A stretch of DNA of 64,000 bases from CAZYTM01 sp964649725 (lineage in GTDB: Bacteria > Desulfobacterota > Desulfuromonadia > Geobacterales > Geobacteraceae), in assembly GCA_964649725.1 (NCBI GenBank), contig CAZYTM010000003.1, forward strand, positions 310,001-374,000, written 5' to 3'. A program made the translations under genes and the position numbers. Positions 40,098 through 49,622 of the stretch are shown here, piece by piece. The first letter of the stretch is position 1; each line of letters opens with the position of its first letter. The notes beneath the pieces were generated by a model. That model was not told the origin of the DNA. It searched no databases and worked only from the letters and a program-made list of their open reading frames with translations.

Positions 40098-41680
40098 CAG
40101 ATCAGCATGTCCCATTCGGAATATTTCAGGATATCAGCCCGTAACTTCTCCTTTAGCCAGACATCGAAAAAATCTATCGGGTTGTAGTCATCGGTAAGGA
40201 CGATTGCCGGTGTATCGGCCGGGAATTCGAATTTGCGGCCGTCAAATGAATGGACGGCTGCTGCGAGCGGGTGGACCGGGAAGAGACGCAGCTGGTCAGG
40301 GGGAATAGTCCGCGGCGCCTGATCGTAGGCGATTATCGTCAGGTTACCGACCCCGTCCGGGCCGACCGAACCTCTGCTCGGATAGATATCGACGGTCCGG
40401 AATACATCCCGCAGGGTCTTTACCACCGAGGCGGTCATGTATGTCTCCTTCTTGATGCTGCCGATCAGGTTCACCGCCAGGATGCCGTTGCCGGTCAGCC
40501 GCACCTTCAACTGCTGCAGCGCCTCACGGCTGAGAATATGGGAGGGGGTGGTATCGCCATTGAAGACGTCGAGAATCAGATAATCGTATAGCTTGCTGGT
40601 AGTAGCGAGATAATAGCGGGCATCTTCGACTGTGACAGTACCGGAGACCTTGAAACCGAAATAGTTCCTCGCCAGTGCTACCACATCGGGATTGATATCG
40701 ACAACATCGGCCCTGATCCCCATGCTCTCGTACCAGACCGGTATAATGCCGGCTCCCAGACCGATCACCAGGCAATCTTTGCCGGCAGGATTGAGCAGAT
40801 AGGGGAGATACTGGAGATAATAGGTGTATTCGCATATCGACATACCGCTGTTCATATCTATAGCGCTCTGCGTCAGACCGTCAATGTTCATCTCCCTGGT
40901 CCGGCGGTCAGCACCTGAATAGTCGAGCACCGCCATCGTACCGTAAAAATTCTCCTTGCTGGCAACTCTGGTCACAGTAGTGCCATTATCCAGCAGTTTG
41001 AACGAAGGCGCTGCAGGATATGGGAGCGCAAGCGGTATCAGCAGCAGCATGGTGAATTGCCAGCGTTTTCTGAACAGGATGAAATAGCTTAGCCCCAGTA
41101 TCAGCAGGCTGATGCCGACCGCCAGGAAAATCTGGTTTACCCGGAAATAGGAGATCAGCAGGAAACCGGTGCAGACCGTTCCGACAAAGCTGCCGACTGT
41201 CGATACTGCGGCAAACAGGCCGACTGTACGGCCGATGTTCCTGATCTCGGAGGCAGCGATCTTGACGATATATGGCGAGACGCAGCCGAGCAGAAAAAGT
41301 GCCGGGCCGAAGAGGATTGCGGCGCAGACCAGGGTGCCGAGTCGAAGCCCCAGCGGGACGCAGGCCTTCAATACCATGATCTTGATAAATGGCACCAGTA
41401 TCACCGCAAAACCTGCTGCCATAATTATAGCATAGAGGAAGTCTGCAGATTCCCGCCGGTCGGCAATGACCCCTCCGGCAGCATAACCTGCGGAAAGGGC
41501 CACCAGAGTAACCGTTATGAGCGATGTCCAGACAAAGAGGCTGGAGCCGAAAAACGGCCCTATGACCCTTGACCCGAGTACCTCTATCACCATGACCAGA
41601 GCACCGCATATGAATGAGGTAGCCAGAATGAACAGCAGAAAATTTGTTGAGCGCTCCTTGCCTTTTGCTACCTGCTCCAT
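40097..41680 (-). CDS. Membrane protein fused to a spermidine-synthase-like domain
   Basis: 527 residues. About eight membrane segments (residues 12-225) precede an aminopropyltransferase/methyltransferase-like Rossmann domain: CLVIGLGAGIIPVWYESMGIRADVVDINPDVVALA, then DARYYLATTSKLYDYLILDVFNGDTTPSHI. The family is widespread and its substrate is not known; it need not make spermidine. It is coupled to truD and follows trmB. Confidence 0.83.
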   Translation of the reverse strand: MEQVAKGKERSTNFLLFILATSFICGALVMVIEVLGSRVIGPFFGSSLFVWTSLITVTLVALSAGYAAGGVIADRRESADFLYAIIMAAGFAVILVPFIKIMVLKACVPLGLRLGTLVCAAILFGPALFLLGCVSPYIVKIAASEIRNIGRTVGLFAAVSTVGSFVGTVCTGFLLISYFRVNQIFLAVGISLLILGLSYFILFRKRWQFTMLLLIPLALPYPAAPSFKLLDNGTTVTRVASKENFYGTMAVLDYSGADRRTREMNIDGLTQSAIDMNSGMSICEYTYYLQYLPYLLNPAGKDCLVIGLGAGIIPVWYESMGIRADVVDINPDVVALARNYFGFKVSGTVTVEDARYYLATTSKLYDYLILDVFNGDTTPSHILSREALQQLKVRLTGNGILAVNLIGSIKKETYMTASVVKTLRDVFRTVDIYPSRGSVGPDGVGNLTIIAYDQAPRTIPPDQLRLFPVHPLAAAVHSFDGRKFEFPADTPAIVLTDDYNPIDFFDVWLKEKLRADILKYSEWDMLI

Positions 41681-41687
41681 TCCCTGT

Positions 41688-42338
41688 TCACCTCCGCTGG
41701 TCTAATGGTTGAATGCTGCTATGGCGATAGTTCATGAAATATATCTTCTTCCCCTCTGCTATGAACCTGCGCATATATTTGGAGAGAGGGTAACCAGCCA
41801 GTTCATGGCGATAGAGGTCAGGCGCCAGAACATTGCTGTAACCTGCCACATAAGGGAGAAGATTGGCCACTTCGATACCGTAATCATCGAAGTCTGTGGC
41901 AAAGAACAGCTCCCCATTCGGGGCAAGGTAGTCGTGGAGGAATTCCAGGAAACGGCGATCAACCAGCCGTCGCTTGCGATGCCGTTTTTTTGGCCATGGA
42001 TCGGGGCAGTTGATATAGACCGCTGCAAGCGAACCCTTGGCAATCCTCTCAACAATGAACTGACGCGCCTCGACACGAAAGACCCGGACGTTGGTAAGAC
42101 CAAGGCGGTCGATGCGGCGACAGGTTTTGTCGCACCCCTTGTTGTAGTAGTCAATGGCGATGAAATTCCGGTCCGGTCTCTCTGCGGCCATTTCGACAAT
42201 GAAATCGCCGATTCCGCAGCCTATCTCAAGCGCCAGCGACTGGTCGTTGCCGAACAGGGCCGACCAGTCAGCCGGCATCTCCAGGGTCTCATGCCTGATG
42301 AAATTCGCTGAGGCGATATGGATGAATGACTGCGTCAT
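41688..42338 (-). CDS. trmB: tRNA (guanine-N7-)-methyltransferase TrmB
   Basis: 216 residues. S-adenosylmethionine-binding ALEIGCGIGDFIVEMAAERPDRNFIAID and the catalytic/substrate motif VYINCPDPWPKKRHRKRRLV identify TrmB, which makes m7G46 in tRNA. It shares a run with the RNA-modifying truD. Confidence 0.93.
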   Translation of the reverse strand: MTQSFIHIASANFIRHETLEMPADWSALFGNDQSLALEIGCGIGDFIVEMAAERPDRNFIAIDYYNKGCDKTCRRIDRLGLTNVRVFRVEARQFIVERIAKGSLAAVYINCPDPWPKKRHRKRRLVDRRFLEFLHDYLAPNGELFFATDFDDYGIEVANLLPYVAGYSNVLAPDLYRHELAGYPLSKYMRRFIAEGKKIYFMNYRHSSIQPLDQRR

Positions 42339-42484
42339 GTCTCTCCGGACCGGGATGTTTTGCGTACTCTATCACATGAAGCGGCGAGGGAGAAGAGACA
42401 ATTTTCCAACCCTGCCATTGCCATTTGCACTTCCCTGTGATATAGCTATCTGATTGAAATAACGGAAAAAAGGAATATGCCCCG

Positions 42485-43858
42485 ATGAAATTCTCTGAAT
42501 TGCAACTCCCCCCCCAGGTCCTGCAGGGGGTTAAAGATGCCGGTTTCAATGCCTGTACACCGATACAGGCCAAGACCCTGCCACTCGCACTGGCCGGCAA
42601 AGATGTGGCCGGCCAGGCGCAGACCGGGACCGGCAAGACCGCTGCCTTTCTTATCGCGCTCTTCACCAGGCTCCTCAGTCAACCGAGAGCGGAACAGAGC
42701 CGCCAGCCGAGAGCATTGATCCTCGCCCCGACCAGAGAGCTGGTGGTACAGATCGACAATGATGCCCAGCTGCTTGGCGCCCACTGCGGCTTGACCATCC
42801 AGGCGATTTACGGCGGCGTCGATTACATGCTGCAGAAAAATGCGCTGCAGGTCGGCGCCGATCTGGTAATCGGCACCCCTGGACGGCTGATCGATTATCT
42901 TAAACAGAAGGTCTACTCCTTGAAGGAGATCGAAGTGCTGGTCATCGACGAGGCGGACCGGATGTTCGATATGGGGTTCATTGCCGATCTCCGCTTTATC
43001 CTCCGGAGACTGCCACAGTTCGATAAACGGCAGAACTTCCTCTTCTCCGCCACACTCAATCAGCGGGTCATGGAGCTTGCCTACGAGTTCATGAACGTTC
43101 CGGTAAAGATCTCGGTCACCCCGGAAAAGATGACTGCCGACAATGTCGAGCAGGTGCTCTATCATGTCTCCCGCAAGGAGAAGTTCCCGCTCCTCCTCGG
43201 TCTGCTGAAAAAAGAGGGGGTGGAGCGGACCATGATATTCATCAACACCAAGCGGGAGGGTGAATATCTCTACGACCGTCTCAATGCCAACAACTTTCCC
43301 GCCCGACTCATCTCCGGCGACGTCGAACAGAAGAAGAGACTTCGTATCCTGGAAGATTTCAAGAGTGGCAAACTGCCGATCATGATCGCCACCGACGTCG
43401 CTTCCCGGGGTCTGCATATCGATGAGGTATCCCACGTCATCAACTATGATCTCCCCCAGGATGCCGAGGACTACGTCCATCGTATCGGCCGTACCGCCCG
43501 GGCCGGTGCCGAAGGGAAGGCTATCTCCCTGGCCGACGAGGATGGCGCCTTTTATCTGGAGGCGATCGAAGAATTCATCCGGAACAAGATCCCTACCGAA
43601 TGGGCCGAAGACGAGATGTTCGTCCATGATTACATCAGGGTCAAGGCCAAGCCGCGGGAGAAGAGACCGGAGACAAAAGGGAAGCAGGGGCGCGAGACCG
43701 GCCGAAACAGCAGGAAAAAACCTGTTGCTAAACAGCCTGCTCCTGTTGCAGTCGCAGAGCCCAGGCCTGCAGCTGCCGGTGCAGAGGGAGAGAAGAAGAA
43801 GCGCCGGCGCCGGCCACGGAAGAAAAAACCGGAGCAGTCAGGTCAAAGCGGGGAATAG
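42485..43858 (+). CDS. DEAD-box RNA helicase (RhlE/RhlB type)
   Basis: 457 residues. Q motif (FNACTPIQAKTLPLALAGKD), Walker A AQTGTGKTAAF, PTRELVVQ, GTPGRL, DEAD (VLVIDEADRMFD), SAT (LFSATLN), ATDVASRGLHI and HRIGRTARAG are all present. A basic, low-complexity C-terminus ending in a KKKRRRRPRKKK run likely binds RNA. It probably helps ribosome assembly or cold adaptation and RNA decay; the exact paralogue cannot be decided. Confidence 0.9.
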   Translation: MKFSELQLPPQVLQGVKDAGFNACTPIQAKTLPLALAGKDVAGQAQTGTGKTAAFLIALFTRLLSQPRAEQSRQPRALILAPTRELVVQIDNDAQLLGAHCGLTIQAIYGGVDYMLQKNALQVGADLVIGTPGRLIDYLKQKVYSLKEIEVLVIDEADRMFDMGFIADLRFILRRLPQFDKRQNFLFSATLNQRVMELAYEFMNVPVKISVTPEKMTADNVEQVLYHVSRKEKFPLLLGLLKKEGVERTMIFINTKREGEYLYDRLNANNFPARLISGDVEQKKRLRILEDFKSGKLPIMIATDVASRGLHIDEVSHVINYDLPQDAEDYVHRIGRTARAGAEGKAISLADEDGAFYLEAIEEFIRNKIPTEWAEDEMFVHDYIRVKAKPREKRPETKGKQGRETGRNSRKKPVAKQPAPVAVAEPRPAAAGAEGEKKKRRRRPRKKKPEQSGQSGE

Positions 43859-43944
43859 AGAGGCAAATCTCTGCCAGACTGGTATACTATAATATTCGAG
43901 CCATAAGCAAATATAGCTTTAGACAATCGAAAAGGATAGTCACC

Positions 43945-44628
43945 ATGAAAAAAGCAGTCGTACTGTACAGTGGCGGACTCGACTCCACTACCTGCATGGC
44001 AATTGCCATTGCCGATGGTTTCACCCCCTATGCAATCAGTTTCGCCTATGGTCAAAGGCACCGCCGGGAGCTGGAAGTGGCCAAGCAGAATGCCAAAAAG
44101 ATAGGGGCAGTGGAGCATCTGATCGTCGAATTCGACCTGCGCAGGGTCGGGGGTAGCGCCCTGACCGCCGATATAGCCGTACCAAAGAGCGGGGTGGGCA
44201 GTGCTATCCCGGTCACTTATGTACCTGCCCGCAACACCATCTTTCTCTCCTTCGCCCTTAGCTGGGCCGAAGTGCTTGGCGCCTTCGACATCTTCATCGG
44301 GGTCAACTCCCTTGATTACTCCGGTTATCCCGACTGCAGGCCTGAATATATTACTGCCTACGAGCAACTGGCAAATCTGGCCACCAAGTCGGGGGTGGAA
44401 GGGAAAGGGAACTATACCATCCATACCCCGCTGATCAATCTGAGCAAGGCGGAAATCATCAAAAAGGGGGACGAACTGGGGGTCGATTTTGCCCGGACCC
44501 ACTCCTGCTACGACCCGACCCCGGAAGGATACTCCTGCGGACTCTGCGACTCCTGCAGACTGCGCCTCAAAGGTTTCATCGAAGCCGGATTGACCGACCC
44601 GCTCCGTTATCTGATGCGGGATGCATGA
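43945..44628 (+). CDS. queC: 7-cyano-7-deazaguanine synthase QueC
   Basis: 227 residues. ATP-pyrophosphatase P-loop YSGGLDSTTCMAIA at the N-terminus and a zinc-binding Cys cluster near the C-terminus (HSCYDPTPEGYSCGLCDSC). It makes preQ0 for queuosine in tRNA. AAGGA stands 8 bases before the ATG. It is followed at once by folE2, which makes the first intermediate of the same pathway. Confidence 0.95.
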   Translation: MKKAVVLYSGGLDSTTCMAIAIADGFTPYAISFAYGQRHRRELEVAKQNAKKIGAVEHLIVEFDLRRVGGSALTADIAVPKSGVGSAIPVTYVPARNTIFLSFALSWAEVLGAFDIFIGVNSLDYSGYPDCRPEYITAYEQLANLATKSGVEGKGNYTIHTPLINLSKAEIIKKGDELGVDFARTHSCYDPTPEGYSCGLCDSCRLRLKGFIEAGLTDPLRYLMRDA

Positions 44629-44659
44629 AAAAGGGAGAGGAAACGGGGTACGACTCGAA

Positions 44660-45487
44660 ATGAAAAAGAGAGAAAAAGATTTACAACCTGCAACGGTCAA
44701 GTTACAACCGTCACCGCTCAGCGACGTGCAAAAAACCCGTGATACCCGCAAGATTCCGATCAACAAGGTCGGGGTAAAAGATATCACTTACCCGATCGTG
44801 GTGAAGGACAAGAATCGTTCCATCCAGCATACCATTGCCAGGGTCAACATGTATGTCGATCTGCCGCACCAGTTCAAGGGGACCCACATGAGCCGCTTCG
44901 TGGAGATCCTCAATACCTACCGTGAGCAGATCGCCCTTGACCAGATGGAGACCATGCTGGAAGAGATGAAGCGCCGGCTCGGGGCCTCCTGCGCCCATCT
45001 GGAGATAGAATTCCCTTACTTCATCGAAAAACGCGCTCCTGTGAGCAATGCCCGCAGCCTTATGGAATATACCTGCGCCTTCAAGGGGAGCCTGGAAGAG
45101 CAGTTCGACTTTATCCTGGAGGTAAGGGTACCCCTCACCTCCCTCTGCCCCTGCAGCAAGGAACTCTCCCGTTTCGGCGCCCACAATCAGCGCTCCATCA
45201 TGACCGTGCAGGTCAGATATCGGGAATTCATCTGGATAGAAGACCTTGTCGAGCTAATCGAAACCTGCGGCAGTTCACCGGTCTACTCACTGCTCAAGCG
45301 ACAGGACGAAAAATTTGTCACCGAGCAGGCCTTTGAAAACCCCCGCTTCGTCGAAGACATGGTGCGGGAAGCGACCCTCAAACTCTCCGCCCTCGACACT
45401 ATTACCTGGTTCACTGTGGCAGCGGAAAACTTCGAATCGATCCATAACCATTCCGCCTATGCTGCCGTGGAACGGTATCTACGCTAG
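44660..45487 (+). CDS. folE2: GTP cyclohydrolase FolE2 (type IB)
   Basis: About 275 residues. GTP cyclohydrolase IB makes 7,8-dihydroneopterin triphosphate from GTP and can use metals other than zinc. Conserved blocks: DTRKIPINKVGVKDITYPIVVKD, GTHMSRFVEIL, TSLCPCSKELSRFGAHNQRS (catalytic Cys in CPCSKE) and HNHSAYA. Start at the internal ATG 44660 is preferred; the frame runs on to 44621 and would overlap queC. A family member starting nearer SDVQKTRDTR cannot be ruled out. Confidence 0.92.
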   Translation: MKKREKDLQPATVKLQPSPLSDVQKTRDTRKIPINKVGVKDITYPIVVKDKNRSIQHTIARVNMYVDLPHQFKGTHMSRFVEILNTYREQIALDQMETMLEEMKRRLGASCAHLEIEFPYFIEKRAPVSNARSLMEYTCAFKGSLEEQFDFILEVRVPLTSLCPCSKELSRFGAHNQRSIMTVQVRYREFIWIEDLVELIETCGSSPVYSLLKRQDEKFVTEQAFENPRFVEDMVREATLKLSALDTITWFTVAAENFESIHNHSAYAAVERYLR

Positions 45488-45566
45488 GGAGTCTGGGTAA
45501 AAACCAGTATCAGGTTGCCTGATAATGTCATACAGATAAGTTACATCATTTTACATGCCCATCAAC

Positions 45567-45623
45567 AGAGGATAAACACCCCGTGTTGATAACTCTGTGG
45601 ATAAGCCCCGAAATTGTGGAAAA
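45567..45623 (+). promoter_or_regulatory. Cluster of DnaA-box-like 9-mers
   Basis: One perfect box TGTGGATAA (45596-45604) with near matches on both sides: TGTTGATAA (45584-45592), TGTGGAAAA (45615-45623) and AGAGGATAA (45567-45575), all in the same orientation. No dnaA, dnaN or other origin gene is near, so a titration or regulatory site is more likely than the origin. Confidence 0.5.
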
Positions 45624-45725
45624 AGCTAGCTTTTTGGTTCTGGAACGCTGCTGTCAATGCCTTGACAGGCGCGGTTTTACACGGTTTTTTCAGCGGCGGC
45701 AGAAACTGCACAAAAACAACCCGTT

Positions 45726-46397
45726 ATGTCGATATCTCCACTTCAGGCCCTGATCATATTCGCCAAAAGTCCCTCACCTGGTCGGGTCAAGACCCGGCTG
45801 ACCCCTTTCCTTACTCCGGAGCAGGCTGCCCAGCTGTATGACTGCATGCTCAGGGACACCCTTGCCAGCACTGCCCGACTCCCGGATACCGCCCGTTTTA
45901 TATTTTATCTTGATGATGCGGATGCGCTCGGCTATTTCCGGCCCCTGGCAGAGGATGCTACTCTTTTCCCCCAGCAGGGTGAGGATCTCGGGGGGAGAAT
46001 GGCTGCCGCCTTCAGGTCGATATTTGCACTCGGTTACCGACAGGTCGCCATCATCGGCAGCGACTCCCCAGACCTGCCGCTCGACTATCTGGAGCAGGCC
46101 TTTGCGCTACTTGCGGCAGATGCTTGTGAAGTGGTCTTCGGCCCGACAGAGGATGGGGGTTACTATCTGCTGGCGATGAGAGAGCTGCATGAAGAGTTGT
46201 TCCGCGATATCAGCTGGTCGAGCAGCAGCGTGCTGGAAATAAGCCGGCTCAGGGCTATTGAGGGGAAGCTGCGGTATACTTATCTCCCTCTCTGGTACGA
46301 TATTGATACTGCTGCAGACCTGCAACGGCCAGAGCTGCTGAATGAGCAGAACATGGCCATTAACACCCGCGAACTGCTGAGCCGTCTGCAACGGTAA
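45726..46397 (+). CDS. TIGR04282-type glycosyltransferase
   Basis: 223 residues. Small GT-A-type transferase: LIIFAKSPSPGRVKTRLTPFLT, then DLGGRMAAAF, GSDSPDLPLDYL (metal-binding DSP/D) and FGPTEDGGYYLLAM. Close members have been linked to arsenosugar formation, but the family is wide and many members lie near other sugar genes. Start at ATG 45726, after the box cluster. Confidence 0.82.
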   Translation: MSISPLQALIIFAKSPSPGRVKTRLTPFLTPEQAAQLYDCMLRDTLASTARLPDTARFIFYLDDADALGYFRPLAEDATLFPQQGEDLGGRMAAAFRSIFALGYRQVAIIGSDSPDLPLDYLEQAFALLAADACEVVFGPTEDGGYYLLAMRELHEELFRDISWSSSSVLEISRLRAIEGKLRYTYLPLWYDIDTAADLQRPELLNEQNMAINTRELLSRLQR

Positions 46398-46400
46398 CGG

Positions 46401-47612
46401 CTACTTAACCACCTCCACCGCATAACCCCGCCCATTCAGATGCCCCACCACCGTGCGGATATGATCGAAACCACGGGTCTCCAGTTCCAGCAACACCTCG
46501 GCACGACCGATGGGAAGGTTTTTTGACCGCCGGTCATGAGAGATAAGCGAAACATTGGCGCGGGTCTCGGCAATGTCGGTAGAGAGCTTTGCCAGAGAAC
46601 CTGGCACATCGTCCAGTTCGACCTTGAGCCGCAGATATCGGCCGGCTGCCACCAACCCCCGCTCCACCACAACAGCTATGGTCTTGACGTCGATATTGCC
46701 ACCAGAGAGGAGAGAGACGGTTTTCCCGCTCAGATTCTTCACCCGCTCGTTCAGAAGAGCTGCCAGAGTAACAGCGCCTGCCCCTTCCACCAGCAGTTTG
46801 GTCCGCTCCAGCAGCGCCACTATCGCCTGGGCGATCTGCTCCTCCTCCACCAGCACCACCTCGTCCACCAGTTCACGAATGATCGGGAAGGTCTTCCGCC
46901 CCACCTTCTTCACGGCGATACCGTCGGCCAGGGTGACCGACAACGGGGCCTTGACGATGCTCCCCTTCTTTAAGGAGAAGTGCATCGAGGCAGCCGCGGC
47001 CGATTCGACGCCGATCACCCTGACCCAGGGGTTGCTCTCCTTTATTGCCGTAGCTATGCCGGCGATCAGACCGCCGCCGCCGACCGGCACGATCAGGTTG
47101 GCCATGTCGGGGAGCTCCTGCAGCAATTCCAGACCGATGGTCCCCTGGCCAGCCATCACCAGCTGGTCATCAAAGGGGTGGACGAACAGCGCGCCGCTCT
47201 CCTTGCCAGCCTGGACCGCTGCAGCGTATGCCTCGTCGAAATTCCTGCCGGCCAGCACCACCTCGGCACCGTAGTCCCTGGTGGCGAAGACCTTCTGCGG
47301 CGGCGTGCTCTCCGGCATATAGACTGTTGCCGTAACCCCCAGCAGATCGGCGGAGAATGCGACCCCCTGGGCATGGTTGCCCGCCGAGGCGGTTATCACC
47401 CCGTTGCGCAACGCCTCCCGTGGCTGGGCGGTCATGAAATTGAGCGCGCCGCGGATCTTGAAGGAACCGGTCCGCTGCAGGTTCTCGCATTTGAAATAGA
47501 GTGGCAGGCCGAGCTTTTCGCTGAAATGGTGGGAATGGATCAGTTCCGTGCGCCGGACCCTTTTTTTCAGGCGCTCGTAAGCTTCCTGGATAAGCTGATA
47601 ATCAAGCATCAT
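46401..47612 (-). CDS. ilvA: Threonine ammonia-lyase with C-terminal ACT domain
   Basis: 403 residues. Pyridoxal-phosphate enzyme that deaminates threonine to 2-oxobutanoate. The PLP lysine is in RTGSFKIRGALNFM, the glycine loop is PVGGGGLIAGIA, and an ACT regulatory domain ends the protein (KVELDDVPGSLAKLSTDIAETRANVSLISHDR). One ACT domain makes it the short (catabolic-like, TdcB/IlvA-IB) form. Convergent with the transferase gene, 3 bases apart. Confidence 0.9.
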   Translation of the reverse strand: MMLDYQLIQEAYERLKKRVRRTELIHSHHFSEKLGLPLYFKCENLQRTGSFKIRGALNFMTAQPREALRNGVITASAGNHAQGVAFSADLLGVTATVYMPESTPPQKVFATRDYGAEVVLAGRNFDEAYAAAVQAGKESGALFVHPFDDQLVMAGQGTIGLELLQELPDMANLIVPVGGGGLIAGIATAIKESNPWVRVIGVESAAAASMHFSLKKGSIVKAPLSVTLADGIAVKKVGRKTFPIIRELVDEVVLVEEEQIAQAIVALLERTKLLVEGAGAVTLAALLNERVKNLSGKTVSLLSGGNIDVKTIAVVVERGLVAAGRYLRLKVELDDVPGSLAKLSTDIAETRANVSLISHDRRSKNLPIGRAEVLLELETRGFDHIRTVVGHLNGRGYAVEVVK

Positions 47613-47632
47613 GACTCCGGACGCTGCGTGCT

Positions 47633-48643
47633 TCAGTGGGAATGCCCATCATTATCATGTTCGTGCGCATGGTCATCGTTATGCTGGTGCCCATGATTGT
47701 GGGGATGGCCGTGACCATGGCCATGGTGCCCTTTCCTGGCCCGGTGACGGAACTCTTTCAGCACCGGTGTATCTACGCACATGGTGCACTCCACCTGCAG
47801 GGTGGTGTGGGTGATATGGAAATTATCCAGGAGCAGCTCCTCTATCCGGCGCAGCACATCGGCCTGTCTCCCTTTGAAGGCAGGATCGACATCCACATGC
47901 GCCGACAGTGCCAGGATATGCGAACAGATGGCCCAGAGATTGAGATGGTGGACATCATTGACGCCATCGACCCCCCGAATGGCATCGGCCACCTGGCTAC
48001 TGCTCATCCCTCGCGGCACCCCTTCGAGCAGAATATGGGTCGATTCCCTGAGCACCCGCCACGCCCCCCAGAAGATGACGCAGCCGATACCTATCGATAT
48101 CAGTGCGTCGAGCAGGTACCAGTGGGTGTAATACATCACCACCCCGCCTGCTATAACCCCGACCGAGGCAGCTGCATCGCCAACTACATGAAGGAAGGCG
48201 CTCCGTACGTTGAGATCGTCATGGGAATGCTGATGCAGGGCAGAGGCGGCAATAAGGTTCATCACCAGGCCGATGATGGCGATGACGAACATCGGCAGGC
48301 TCTTGACCGCCTGCGGCTGCCAGAGTCGGCCCCAGGCCTCGTAAAATATACCGATGGAAATGAGAAAGACCGAAGCGCCATTGATAAAAGAGGCGAATAT
48401 CTCGGCCCGGTGCCAGCCGAAGGTACGGGTATCGGAGACCGGATAGGCGGCCAGGCGGATCGCCACCAGTGACAGTATCAGGGCGAAGAGATCAAGGAAG
48501 ACATGGGCTGCATCGGAGAGGAGTGCCAGGGAGTTGGTCCAGATGCCACCAACCACCTCGGCGATCAGGGTTAACGCGGTGAGTACAATTGCATAATAAA
48601 AGCGTCCGGCGATCCTGTCATCAAGATGTCTATCAGCAGGCAT
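47633..48643 (-). CDS. Cation diffusion facilitator (zinc/cobalt exporter)
   Basis: 336 residues. Six membrane segments with the CDF metal sites SLALLSDAAHVFLDLFAL and HVVGDAAASVGVIAG, then a cytoplasmic domain, and a C-terminal histidine-rich tail (HHGHGHGHPHNHGHQHNDD, about 30 residues) that should bind Zn. Probably exports zinc or related metals by exchange with protons. It follows the ilvA gene after 20 bases, both on the minus strand. Confidence 0.9.
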   Translation of the reverse strand: MPADRHLDDRIAGRFYYAIVLTALTLIAEVVGGIWTNSLALLSDAAHVFLDLFALILSLVAIRLAAYPVSDTRTFGWHRAEIFASFINGASVFLISIGIFYEAWGRLWQPQAVKSLPMFVIAIIGLVMNLIAASALHQHSHDDLNVRSAFLHVVGDAAASVGVIAGGVVMYYTHWYLLDALISIGIGCVIFWGAWRVLRESTHILLEGVPRGMSSSQVADAIRGVDGVNDVHHLNLWAICSHILALSAHVDVDPAFKGRQADVLRRIEELLLDNFHITHTTLQVECTMCVDTPVLKEFRHRARKGHHGHGHGHPHNHGHQHNDDHAHEHDNDGHSH

Positions 48644-48729
48644 GGAAGTTACTCCGGAAAATACAAGTCGAGGCTAACGGCAACCGGATATCCGCCGGCA
48701 TGCACGTTAGCCCCGGATTGTGCAACTGC

Positions 48730-49467
48730 CTAGAAACCTACTGCTGCTTTCAGCGAATAGATAGGTCGTAATGCATATTCGACTTCACCGACCACCCGGA
48801 TCAGAGGGATCGGCTTGATCTCCAGACCGGCAAAGAAGCGGGGCTGATAGATCTTCTCATCCTTGACGTTCGGGGCGATCACTTTCAGATTGCCGGAGGG
48901 CTTGCTGTCGATCCAGACCATCCCTGCACCGGCATAGGGGGTAAGGAAGAGGATCCCCTTGCCGATGGAGGCATCGATGCCAACGGTCTGCAGATCTATA
49001 TCAGGTACGCCGGCCAGCCTGGTATAGGTAGCCCGGACACCGAGCGCCGGGGTGGCCAGGGTCCCGTCGAGGATCGACTTGGAGACCTCGACACCGACCA
49101 GCTGGATATTGGTATTGGTAAGATTGGAATACATCGCCCCGATATCGATGCCGAAGGGGAGACCCTTGCGGGCTCTAAGCTTGGGGAGAAAGAGATAGGA
49201 AGGGGCATCCTGTTGAAATGCCGCTTTCCAGTAGGCGCTCTCCTTCTTGATATCGATGGCACTCAATTCGACACCGGCATCAAAACCTGTTATTCCCAGA
49301 GGGTGCGGCGGCGCGGTATTCTTATAGGCAAGCGCCATCCCCAACTCCTTGCTCAGGGTACGGAAACTGGTCTGCCCGATCGTACTGTCAATACTGATGT
49401 TCCCAGCGGTGGCCGACCCGCACACCAGCATGACCAGGCCGGCGGCGAGCAGAAATATCTTTTTCAT
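48730..49467 (-). CDS. Outer-membrane beta-barrel-like exported protein
   Basis: 245 residues with a signal peptide (MKKIFLLAAGLVMLVCGSATA). The mature part has repeated amphipathic strands (GFDAGVELSAIDI, IDIGAMYSNL, VGVEVSKSILDG, GVRATYTRL, LTPYAGAGMVWIDS, RFFAGLEIKPIPLIRVVGEVEYAL) and ends in an aromatic-terminal residue (GF), as barrels do. The family is not recognised; it may be a small porin or channel. Confidence 0.65.
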   Translation of the reverse strand: MKKIFLLAAGLVMLVCGSATAGNISIDSTIGQTSFRTLSKELGMALAYKNTAPPHPLGITGFDAGVELSAIDIKKESAYWKAAFQQDAPSYLFLPKLRARKGLPFGIDIGAMYSNLTNTNIQLVGVEVSKSILDGTLATPALGVRATYTRLAGVPDIDLQTVGIDASIGKGILFLTPYAGAGMVWIDSKPSGNLKVIAPNVKDEKIYQPRFFAGLEIKPIPLIRVVGEVEYALRPIYSLKAAVGF

Positions 49468-49622
49468 CAGTTCCTCCTCATTGCATGGATTATTCAGCAG
49501 ATGTAACTGGCTGTCAGTTTAACAGAGCGGTTCATGCTGGTCAATCGCAAATCTATGCAGACGGCTTGCAATTTTGTGTCGATGTGTTATCTTTACGCCA
49601 CTTAATACGGGAGGTTGCAGTA

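Noticed and set aside
42446..43627. A 393-codon minus-strand frame
   Set aside because: Antisense to the DEAD-box helicase, whose motifs are complete.
43859..43944. preQ1 riboswitch before queC
   Set aside because: The short gap has no preQ1-type hairpin and A-rich tail that I can fold by eye.
45488..45725. Replication origin
   Set aside because: Although DnaA-like boxes cluster here, there is no dnaA, dnaN, gidA or AT-rich unwinding element nearby.
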